A DNA stretch of 64,000 nucleotides from contig NZ_SADT02000002.1 in assembly GCF_004016445.2 (NCBI RefSeq), positions 558,001 to 622,000 on the forward strand, written 5' to 3'. The position numbers were made by a program, and so were the translations under genes. The stretch is from Mesorhizobium sp. M2E.F.Ca.ET.219.01.1.1. Its GTDB lineage: Bacteria > Pseudomonadota > Alphaproteobacteria > Rhizobiales > Rhizobiaceae. Positions 27,005-36,057 of this stretch are shown here, one piece after another (the first letter of the stretch is position 1; each line of letters starts with the position of its first letter). Under the pieces are notes generated by a model. The model was not told the origin of the DNA, did no database searches, and was given only the letters and a program-made list of their open reading frames with translations.

Positions 27005-27406
27005 TCAGTTCTTGGAAGTCAACATCACCGGAATGTTGACCTTGGCGGGCAGCACGATGTCCTCGGCGATACTGCCGGTGGTCGTGACCGAGCCATCCGC
27101 GACCTTCGTCTCCGGCGCGCCTGCCTGCCCGGACTGCCCAGACTGTTTGTCGTCGATCATGGCCGCGGCGATCCTGGCCGTTTCCTTGGCGCGAACGCTG
27201 ATGGTGTACATGGCCGATTTGCCGGTTTCGCAGACGTCGGGCTTGCGCTCGCAGAGCCCTGCGATGTCGCCCACCGCCTCGCGCGCCGCAAACAGCGCCT
27301 GGACCGGCCCGACGCTCTGCTGGCCGTCCTCGCCCGGGCCGACGCCGAGCGGCAGCGCCAGCAGCACCAGCGAAAACCAGAAAGCCATCCTGATCAGAAA
27401 GCCCAT
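27005..27406 (-). CDS. DUF5330 membrane or secreted protein
   Basis: 133 residues. One hydrophobic N-terminal segment (MAFWFSLVLLALPLGVG) is either a signal anchor or a cleaved signal. The middle contains the conserved ALFAAREAVGDIAGLCERKPDVC segment, with two cysteines six apart, and then ISVRAKETARIAAAMIDD, matching the Rhizobiales family DUF5330 of unknown function. The tail is low-complexity. It is a lone gene downstream of a long AT-rich spacer. Confidence 0.82.
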   Translation of the reverse strand: MGFLIRMAFWFSLVLLALPLGVGPGEDGQQSVGPVQALFAAREAVGDIAGLCERKPDVCETGKSAMYTISVRAKETARIAAAMIDDKQSGQSGQAGAPETKVADGSVTTTGSIAEDIVLPAKVNIPVMLTSKN

Positions 27407-27897
27407 CTTACTTGCCTCTCGTGCGGGATGGATCGTGTATCCATCCGTGACGGATCATGCATCCATCGGCATGACCTCTTTTATGGGCACGATAATGGCA
27501 CGGTCACGCAAAGGACGGCTTGCATCGAAGCCGCGAATTTTCCTCAAATTTTAGACGAATTCGAAAGGAATTGGTTTTGAAGCGGACTTGTGTCGAATCT
27601 CATCGACCGCATTAACTTTACGATAACCATGTATCGCATTGTAATTACTCGATTTTATTCGCGATAGAGATTAGCCGCGTCAAGTTTAGGTCCGTTTTGG
27701 CACAGGCCTCGCGGCTAACGCGCCGTTTACCATGGCGCCAACTCGGCGTGCTTTGCGGGGCCGGCATCACAATATTTGCCTTGGCCGGGCCGCCGGCTCC
27801 ATCAGCCTTATCCATTCCTTAAACGCTGGATGCGAGTTTCAAGCCGATTGACGAGTCACCTGCCAGGCAGGGTTTTTTAAGACCGGGTACGCGTGCG
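27407..27897. other. 491-bp intergenic region between divergent genes
   Basis: The gene-free space between the DUF5330 gene and the histidine kinase. The part at 27560-27700 is AT-rich. It contains TTAACTTTACGATAAC at 27612-27627, one mismatch from a CtrA site of the form TTAA-N7-TTAAC, about 270 bases before the kinase start. Nothing else was recognised. Confidence 0.4.
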
Positions 27898-29671
<1,774 letters not shown>

Positions 29672-29697
<26 letters not shown>

Positions 29698-30460
29698 GGT
29701 CGTCGAACCCGAGCGCGGCGTCCTTGCCGAAGGCGCGGTCGCCGTCGGTCAGCTGATCGCAAGCAATCCAGTCCTGGTCGGCGGTTCGACCGCCTTCCTG
29801 GTGACGCTGTTCTACGTCTCGGCCAATGCGCTCTGGTATCAGCCTTTTCCGCATACCGGCGCCTTCTTCGAGACCCGCAGCATCGAGAATTTCCCGCATA
29901 CCGTCTCCGACGAGCCTGAAACCACCATCAACATCGTGCGCCAGGCGCCGGCGCAGCCCGCGGCCAAGCCGGACCCGGTCGTCCAGCAGGTGCAGGGCAT
30001 CCTGAAGGACCTCAGCTTCTATGACGGCACGGTCGATGGTCTCACCGGACCGGCCACGCGCAAGGCGATCCAGGCCTACCAGCTGAAAGTCGGGCTGCCG
30101 GGCTCGGGCGAGATCGACGGCGCGCTGCTCGACCAGCTTGGCACCCGCCAGACGACGGCGGCGATTCCCCATCCGGCGCCCCGGCCGGCCGATGGTGTGG
30201 CCGTCCCGGCCGCCAAGCCGTCGGTGATCCCGGTTTCCGCCCCAGTCGATGACGCCAGGCAGTCGCCCGATGCCCGCATCGTCAAGATCCAGGCGGGCCT
30301 CAAGGCCTTCGGCAACAACGACATGCAGCTCGACGGCAAGGTCGGCGCCCGCACCAAGGCCGCGATCAAGGAATTCCAGGCCTTGTTCGGCCTGCCCGAG
30401 ACCGGCGAGCCGGACGAGGCGGTCTATGTCAAGATGCGCGAGATCGGCCTAACCAACTGA
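29672..30460 (+). CDS. Membrane-anchored protein with two peptidoglycan-binding domains
   Basis: 262 residues from MARSAKRRKVVEPERG; the GGGGAGGGGA just before this ATG decides the start, so the gene overlaps the kinase gene by 26 bases. One membrane helix (NPVLVGGSTAFLVTLFYVSANAL) is followed by a periplasmic part with two PG_binding_1 repeats: VQGILKDLSFYDGTVDGLTG...AIQAYQ and IQAGLKAFGNNDMQLDGKVG...AIKEFQ. It presumably anchors to or senses the cell wall and, by its coupling, could act with the kinase upstream. Confidence 0.88.
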
Positions 30461-30532
30461 GCGGCGGCAACGATCGTTTCGGTTCCTTCATTCTTGCGGT
30501 AAGGAACCGCTCATGACATCCGGAAACATCCC

Positions 30533-30880
30533 ATGCGCGTAACCACCGACCTTTGGGTTTCGGCTCTTGTGCGTCGCGTCTTCGGCGCCGGCGGTTTTGC
30601 CGCCGTGGTCAAGCGCGGCGCCACCGAGGCGGGCGCCGTCTTCGTGCTGTCGCGCGGGCGTCTGGGAGAGGTGGCTCTTTATGGGCCGGCGCCGCAGACG
30701 AGCTACGATTCGGCCAAGCCGGATGAGCGCTTCTTCACCTTGCTCGATGCCGGCGACGATAGCGCCGCTTCCGACGCGCGGCTGGAGCGGGAGAAGAAAT
30801 TCGATCCCGACATCTGGGTGGTCGAGATGGAGGCGGGAGCCGTTCCGGTTGAAGAGCTTCTTTCGGTGAAGGCCGAATAA
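30533..30880 (+). CDS. DUF1491 family protein
   Basis: 115 residues, starting MRVTTDLWVSALVRRVFGAGG, a highly conserved opening of this alphaproteobacterial family, and holding ERFFTLL and EREKKFDPDIWVVEMEAG. No signal peptide or membrane segment; cytoplasmic. Function unknown. It follows the peptidoglycan-binding gene by about 70 bases and may share its transcript, and converges on the DUF2336 gene, five bases away. Confidence 0.88.
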   Translation: MRVTTDLWVSALVRRVFGAGGFAAVVKRGATEAGAVFVLSRGRLGEVALYGPAPQTSYDSAKPDERFFTLLDAGDDSAASDARLEREKKFDPDIWVVEMEAGAVPVEELLSVKAE

Positions 30881-30885
30881 CCTTA

Positions 30886-31920
30886 TCAGGAGGCCTTGAG
30901 GCCGGAGCTCGCGTCGTCGCCGTTCGATGCGTCGCGTCGTTCCCTGCTGATAGTGTCGTCCGCTTTGTCGCGGATGGCCCGCGAAAGAGTCTCGGCCTTC
31001 CAGGCGCGGACCTTGTCCAGCGCCGCCTCGCGGTGCAGCAGCCGGTAACGGTCGAGGAACAGCCGGATCGCCTGCGGATGCGGGAACTCGCCGGGATAGA
31101 CCGCGACCGCGATCAGGAAGGCCCTGTCCTCGCTGAGGTCGAGGGCGCGCAGCGCCGCAAGCAGTGCGGCATAACCTGACTGCCCGGTCACCGAGCGGGC
31201 CGTCGCGAAGTCGATCTCCAGCGCATCGGCAAGCGCGGTCTGGAAGAAGGCGGCGTTGCCGGTCAGCGCCGTCTCGCGCAGCCTCACATAGGCAGGCTGG
31301 CCGAGGAAGGTATTGACGTCGGCGGCGTCGCCGGCCGGGCGCATCATCGACCGCAGGCGGCGCCGCGCGTTCTCCGCCGCTTCGCCGGACGCGGCACGGC
31401 CGGCGTCCGCCTTGGTTGCGGGCTCCGGTCTCGGCGTGAGCTTCGTGACCGTGTCCGGCGGCGGCGTCTTGACCAGCGTCGGTCTTTCCAGCGCGCGGAT
31501 CAGGTCGGCGATCGTCGGGTTGAGCTCCTTGCGGCGCGCAATGGCGCGCGCATGCGGCAAGCCATGCCGGCCGATCAGCGCGATGAGGTCGATGTCGCTC
31601 AGTGCGTTGGAGCGGGTGAGCAGGGGTGCCGCGATCTCGACCGGCTCCTCGGCTAGCCGCCGCACCAATGCGGTCGGCGCGTATTCGCATTCGGAAAGGG
31701 CGGCGGCGACATAGCGACGCGACTCGACCGAGACCTCGTCGAACAGCGGCAGCGTCAGGTCCTCGAGCTGGGCGATCTCGCGGCGCGAGGGGCGCGTCAG
31801 CGAGCAGAAGGCCGACACAGCCGCGCGGAACAGCCTTTCGGCCTTTCCCGCTTCGGTCCGGATAGCGATTTGCCTGAAATCCGAAGATGACACGGAGGAT
31901 ACGCCCGACACTCGACACAA
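30886..31920 (-). CDS. DUF2336 domain protein
   Basis: 344 residues. It is almost all alpha-helical with HEAT-like pairs (ALSECEYAPTALVRRLAEEPVEIAAPLLTRSNALSDIDLIALIGRHG), the pattern of DUF2336 proteins, which are confined to alphaproteobacteria. A variable Pro/Ala-rich linker at about 150-185 separates two helical blocks. No enzyme motifs or signal peptide are seen. Function is unknown. A near-consensus CtrA site lies 75-90 bases upstream of its start. Confidence 0.85.
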   Translation of the reverse strand: MCRVSGVSSVSSSDFRQIAIRTEAGKAERLFRAAVSAFCSLTRPSRREIAQLEDLTLPLFDEVSVESRRYVAAALSECEYAPTALVRRLAEEPVEIAAPLLTRSNALSDIDLIALIGRHGLPHARAIARRKELNPTIADLIRALERPTLVKTPPPDTVTKLTPRPEPATKADAGRAASGEAAENARRRLRSMMRPAGDAADVNTFLGQPAYVRLRETALTGNAAFFQTALADALEIDFATARSVTGQSGYAALLAALRALDLSEDRAFLIAVAVYPGEFPHPQAIRLFLDRYRLLHREAALDKVRAWKAETLSRAIRDKADDTISRERRDASNGDDASSGLKAS

Positions 31921-31994
31921 CTCCTGAACCGCCCAATCCGGTCGGGCCGGTTTCGCATCTTCAGGAAAACAAACATCAAATTAGCCGCGATCCG

Positions 31995-32010
31995 TTAGCG
32001 CTCCGTTAAC
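31995..32010. promoter_or_regulatory. Possible CtrA binding site
   Basis: TTAG-N7-TTAAC, one base from the TTAA-N7-TTAAC consensus recognised by the cell-cycle regulator CtrA. It lies almost midway between the start of the DUF2336 gene (minus strand) and that of the small conserved protein (plus strand), 73-90 bases from each, a sensible position for either. Confidence 0.45.
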
Positions 32011-32082
32011 CCTCTACGCCCCTTAATCAACTTTGGAGGCGTTGCGTTGTGCTCCGGTCAAACCGAGAGGAATGCGCGAACC

Positions 32083-32277
32083 ATGGGCATGGTCCTGTCT
32101 TTTGTGCCGCGGGCGGCACCTGTAAATCGAGCAAGTCGCGACACCGCTACGGCGGCGGCGGTCATCATTTTCCCTGGCGTCCGCTATGAGTTGCGCCCGC
32201 AGGCCGATGCGGCCCGGCCCGGCGACAGCGGCTCCGACAGGCCAGGCTCCCCGCCGCCCGCCAAGCCGCATCACTGA
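32083..32277 (+). CDS. Small conserved protein of Rhizobiales
   Basis: 64 residues, from MGMVLSFVPRAAPVNR. The features VLSFVPR at the start and AAVIIFPGVRYE in the middle are, as I recall them, a repeated signature of a small uncharacterised family in Rhizobiaceae and Phyllobacteriaceae. The tail is low-complexity (Gly/Ser/Pro). A purine-rich GAGAGGA lies about 11 bases before the ATG. No function is known. Confidence 0.7.
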   Translation: MGMVLSFVPRAAPVNRASRDTATAAAVIIFPGVRYELRPQADAARPGDSGSDRPGSPPPAKPHH

Positions 32278-32291
32278 ACGGGCTCGCCTTC

Positions 32292-32840
32292 TCAGTCGTC
32301 CTGCAAATCGCAGCTGCTCTGCTCGAGGAAGCGCGACACGATCGGCTTCCAGCTCTCGTCCGGCACGAAGGCGCGGACGACGAAGATGCCTTCCTCGATC
32401 GGCGCCTCGACAAAGATCGCGCCTTGCAGATCCTCCGGAAGGTCGCGCCGCACATCGATCATCTGCGCCGGCGTCAACACCACCGTATCGAGCTTCTCGC
32501 CATTGGCGTTGTGGTCGTTGAAGGAATAGATGTTGTGGCCGCTGCGGTCGTAGACCGAGGCCGACCAGAACGGCACGTCGCCCGGCGCCTTGATCCGCAC
32601 CAGGCCGTCGGCAAGGTCGAAGCGGCAGGCGGCGGCGTAAAACAGCGGATCGACCGATTTCACCACAGGCGCGCCGCCGGCTTCGGCATCCAGCCGCGTC
32701 ATCTTGTAGAAGTCCGAGGCCATCGCCAGCCGCGACCAGGCATCGCGTTCGGAAAATTCCGGCACCAGGAACAGCACAACGATATGCACGATGCCGGCGC
32801 CGAGCAGGCCGAGGATCAGGGCATGCAGCAGCCTACGCAT
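32292..32840 (-). CDS. DUF1254-type membrane-anchored protein
   Basis: 182 residues. One N-terminal membrane helix (LLHALILGLLGAGIVHIVVLFLV) is followed by an extracytoplasmic domain with DFYKMTRLDAE, DPLFYAAACRFDLADG, FWSASVYDRSGHNIYSFND, all typical of DUF1254. In larger homologues this domain is fused to DUF1214, here encoded by the gene just upstream, which overlaps it by eight bases. Function unknown. Confidence 0.82.
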   Translation of the reverse strand: MRRLLHALILGLLGAGIVHIVVLFLVPEFSERDAWSRLAMASDFYKMTRLDAEAGGAPVVKSVDPLFYAAACRFDLADGLVRIKAPGDVPFWSASVYDRSGHNIYSFNDHNANGEKLDTVVLTPAQMIDVRRDLPEDLQGAIFVEAPIEEGIFVVRAFVPDESWKPIVSRFLEQSSCDLQDD

Positions 32841-33417
32841 TGCAGCCCGCCTTCAGGATGCGCGGCAGCGCGACGTCGGAGAGGCCGGTGCTCGAGGCTA
32901 TCGGCGTGTCGTAGAAGGTCAGCACGAAATACATCTTGCCGGATCCGCCGGTGAGCAGCCAGTTGCCGGGGGCAGGGCGATTGCCGACCGAAATGACGAC
33001 GGAATTGTCGGGCCGGCGCAGCAATTGGTAGGACTGCAGTGCCGCCTGTCTAGGCTTGCCTGTGTCGATCACGCCAAGCGACTGGTCGGCGGCGTAGAGC
33101 GTCCAGAAGCGGGCGGTGGGATAACCGCCTTCGACTGTGTAGGTGCATTCGCGCTTCAGCTGCTCGCCGGCGTCATCACGCTCGGCGACGAAGGCCAGCC
33201 CCTCGGCCCGGCCGAGCGCCAGCACCCCCTCGCGCGCCACGCGCGCCTTGGAGTAGGGATCGGCGGCTAAAGTCCCGACTTCGGGGAAGGCGGTCCATTG
33301 GCCGATGCGGATCGCCCCGACGCCGTCCTGCGCGTTGAGCGCATACCAGACGCTGTAGCCGCCAAGCCCAATGGCTATGGCAAGCGAAAGCAGCGTCAGG
33401 ATGGCGTTCTTGAGCAT
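32833..33417 (-). CDS. DUF1214-type membrane-anchored protein
   Basis: 194 residues from MLKNAILTLLSLAIAIGLGGY, a membrane anchor. The extracytoplasmic domain has RECTYTVEGGYPTARFWTLYA and NRPAPGNWLLTGGSGKMYFVLTFYDTP, the core DUF1214 motifs. The start at 33417 puts the hydrophobic segment at the terminus; a longer frame adds only a proline-rich stretch. The pair of half-proteins, in the opposite order to the fused form, probably forms one complex. Confidence 0.84.
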   Translation of the reverse strand: MLKNAILTLLSLAIAIGLGGYSVWYALNAQDGVGAIRIGQWTAFPEVGTLAADPYSKARVAREGVLALGRAEGLAFVAERDDAGEQLKRECTYTVEGGYPTARFWTLYAADQSLGVIDTGKPRQAALQSYQLLRRPDNSVVISVGNRPAPGNWLLTGGSGKMYFVLTFYDTPIASSTGLSDVALPRILKAGCNA

Positions 33418-33498
33418 GAGAGCCGCAAACAGAGGAGGTTGCCCGGGATATCGCGGCGCGGGGTGCCGTGGCAAGCCGGCTTCGCATGAGGGCCGCTC

Positions 33499-33554
33499 TA
33501 AGGTGTGTTGATATTCAGGTCAGGCCGGCATCACCTGAATATCAACACGCCTTA
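33499..33554. repeat. Short-form palindrome enclosing the mrcA stop codon
   Basis: Two 22-base arms (33499-33520 and 33533-33554) pair with a single mismatch around the loop CAGGCCGGCATC. Each arm ends in GTTGATATTCAGGT. On the minus strand the first three bases of the stem are the TAA of mrcA. The same arms, with about 100 extra bases between them, are found at 62197-62342. Confidence 0.88.
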
Positions 33555-35708
33555 AAGCGCCGAAAGCGTTTCCGGCAGGGCGGGCGCATCGAGCACGGGC
33601 GCGGCCTGGAACACCTTGGTCATGTCCCTCAGCGTCTGGGTGGTGCGGCTGGAAAGCACCGGCGGGCGTTCGGCCTCGGCCTGCGCCGCCGCGGCATCGG
33701 CTTCCTTCTTCGCCGCTTCCTCTGCCTTGGCCGCGACCTCCGGGTCGACGAACGGATGGTCGAGGCCGGGAATAGGCTTCAGGTCGATGTTCTGGTGCGC
33801 ATAGACCATCAGGCGCTGCCAGACCATCGCCGGCAGCGAGCCGCCGGTCATCTTGTTGGTTGCGGTGAAGTCGTCATTGCCGAGCCAGACCGCCGCCGTG
33901 TAATTGCCGGTGAAGCCGACGAACCAGGCGTCGCGGTAGGATTGCGTGGTGCCGGTCTTGCCGGCGACGACGATGTTGGGGAGCTGGGCGCGCCGCGCCG
34001 TGCCGATGACCGGCACCGCCGCCAGCATGGTGTTCATGTATTTCAGCGCCTTTTCCGACAGCACGCGGTGTGGCGGCGGCGCGTCCTTGGCCCAGTCATA
34101 GACCACCTCGCCGGTACGGGTGACGAGCTGGGTGATGCCGTGACGCGAGCCGACGAAACCGTTCTGGGCAAAGACGCTATAGCCGGTCGCCTGGTCCATC
34201 ACCGTCATGCCGGATGTGCCGAGGACCATGGTCTTGTGCGCTTCCAGCGGCGATTCGACACCCATCGATTCGGCCATCGCCTTGATCGGACCGATGCCGA
34301 GGTAATCCTTGGCGAGCCGCACCGGCACCGTGTTGATCGACTTGGCGATTGCGGTCAGCAGCGTCACGTTGCCGGCCGATCCGCCGCTGTAATTGTGCGG
34401 CGACCAACTGCCCCAGCTGATCGCGCCGCCCGAAACCACCGAGTCCGGCGTGAAGCCATGCTCCATCGCCGTGGCATAGACATAGGGCTTGAAGGATGAA
34501 CCCGTCTGGCGCAGCGCCTTGGTGGCGCGGTTGAACTGGCTGGCGCCATAGTCGCGGCCGCCGACAATGGCGCGCACCGCGCCATTGGTCTCTATCACCA
34601 CCACCGCGCCCTCGGTGACGTTGTATTCCTTGCCGAACTGCCTGAGGTGGTATTCGACCGACTCTTCCGCCGCCTTCTGGATATTGGCGTCGAAGGTCGT
34701 ATGGGCGACCAGCGAATGCTGGCCGGGCTTGGCGATCTTCTTGACCTCGTCGAAGGCCCAGTCGAGGAAGTAGTCCGGGCTCTTCTGCTCGCCGCGGTCG
34801 ACCACGTCGGCCGGATGCAGCCGCGCCTGCAGCACCTGGCCTTCGGTCATGAAGCCGGCGTCGACAAGGTTGGACAGCACCACATTGGCGCGCGCCCGCG
34901 CCGCCGGCAGATTGATGTGCGGGGCGTATTTGGTCGGCGCCTTGAACAGGCCGGCCAGCATCGCCGCCTCGGCAAGGCTGAGATCCTTGACGCTCTTTCC
35001 GAAATAGAAATCCGCCGCCGCCTCGATGCCGAACGTGCCGCCGCCCATATAGGCGCGGTCGAGATAGAGCTGCAGGATCTCCTTCTTGGAGAGGTTCGCT
35101 TCCAACCACAGCGAGAGAAAAGCTTCCTTGATCTTGCGCTCCAATGTCCGCTCGTTGGACAGGAACAGGTTCTTGGCGAGCTGCTGCGTGATGCTCGAGC
35201 CGCCCTGGACCACCGAATTGGCCCGCACATTCTCGAAGATCGCGCGCGACAGGCCCAGCACATCGATGCCGTAATGGTCGAAGAAGCGCCGGTCCTCTGT
35301 CGCCAGCACCGCCTTGATGACGATGTCCGGCATCTCGTCGACCGGCACGGAATCGCGCTGGATGATGCCGCGCTGGCCGATCTCATTGCCGTAGCGGTCG
35401 AGGAAGGTGACGGCGAAGTCGCCCTGGTTGCGCCAGTCGCCGGTGGTGATGTCGAAGGCGGGCATGGCGAGCGCGAGCAGCACCACGAAGCCGCCGGCGC
35501 CCATGGTGAAACCTTCGCTCAGCACCTCGATGATGGCCCGGCGCCAGCCATGCACACGGAAGCGGCGGGAAAAGATGGTCGCCGCTTCCCAGAATTCGCG
35601 CGCCTTGAAACCGATCTCGTAGAGCGAGGTATCGAGCCACGCGTCCACGGCGAGCAGCGCCGAAGCGATCCGGCCTCTTCTCCTGCGCGGCTTAGAGGGA
35701 TTGTCCAT
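33552..35708 (-). CDS. mrcA: Class A penicillin-binding protein 1A (transglycosylase/transpeptidase)
   Basis: 718 residues from MDNPSKPRRRRGRIAS. A basic N-terminus and one membrane helix (FVVLLALAMPAFD) come first. The GT51 glycosyltransferase domain has EDRRFFDHYGID and QGGSSITQQLAKNLFLS. The transpeptidase domain has the nucleophile motif GSSFKPY (Ser near 403), SIN, and KTGTT (near 582). It polymerises and cross-links peptidoglycan in the periplasm. The C-terminus has an Ala/Glu-rich helix (AAKAEEAAKKEADAAAAQAE). In polar-growing rhizobia such enzymes drive cell elongation. It is monocistronic and ends in a large hairpin. Confidence 0.95.
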   Translation of the reverse strand: MDNPSKPRRRRGRIASALLAVDAWLDTSLYEIGFKAREFWEAATIFSRRFRVHGWRRAIIEVLSEGFTMGAGGFVVLLALAMPAFDITTGDWRNQGDFAVTFLDRYGNEIGQRGIIQRDSVPVDEMPDIVIKAVLATEDRRFFDHYGIDVLGLSRAIFENVRANSVVQGGSSITQQLAKNLFLSNERTLERKIKEAFLSLWLEANLSKKEILQLYLDRAYMGGGTFGIEAAADFYFGKSVKDLSLAEAAMLAGLFKAPTKYAPHINLPAARARANVVLSNLVDAGFMTEGQVLQARLHPADVVDRGEQKSPDYFLDWAFDEVKKIAKPGQHSLVAHTTFDANIQKAAEESVEYHLRQFGKEYNVTEGAVVVIETNGAVRAIVGGRDYGASQFNRATKALRQTGSSFKPYVYATAMEHGFTPDSVVSGGAISWGSWSPHNYSGGSAGNVTLLTAIAKSINTVPVRLAKDYLGIGPIKAMAESMGVESPLEAHKTMVLGTSGMTVMDQATGYSVFAQNGFVGSRHGITQLVTRTGEVVYDWAKDAPPPHRVLSEKALKYMNTMLAAVPVIGTARRAQLPNIVVAGKTGTTQSYRDAWFVGFTGNYTAAVWLGNDDFTATNKMTGGSLPAMVWQRLMVYAHQNIDLKPIPGLDHPFVDPEVAAKAEEAAKKEADAAAAQAEAERPPVLSSRTTQTLRDMTKVFQAAPVLDAPALPETLSAL

Positions 35709-36057
35709 TCCAGAATTCCACCCCGGCACTTCCGCCCGAAACAGCCGTGGCAGTTCCGAGGCGCCCTCCCTGCCAGACTAATCGACCATTTTAGCACCAC
35801 TCACAAGGGCAGCGAAGCCACACCCAGGCTTTGTTGAACGCCATGGTTGATCCGGAATTGCGTAAAACAAATACTGAGAGCGATATCACTGCGCCGCGAT
35901 GAAGCGCATGAAATGCGCCACATCCGCCTCGCTCGGCTCCAGTCCGAGTCGCCCTGGCGTTGCTCGATGACGGTTTCGCCGGGGAGGGCATCGAACTTTC
36001 CGTACACATTGTCGTACGACCCTGAGGGCAAGGCGATGCGGCAATGAGGAGGAACTG
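35709..36057. other. Intergenic region between divergent mrcA and mttB-like genes
   Basis: 349 bases with no convincing gene. It includes CCGGAATTGCGTAAAACAA (35851-35869), a dispersed sequence also seen at 41928-41946, a stretch at 35885-36031 whose two minus-strand frames look like a broken small gene, and TCGTACGAC close to the mttB-like start. Promoters for both flanking genes must lie here. Confidence 0.45.
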
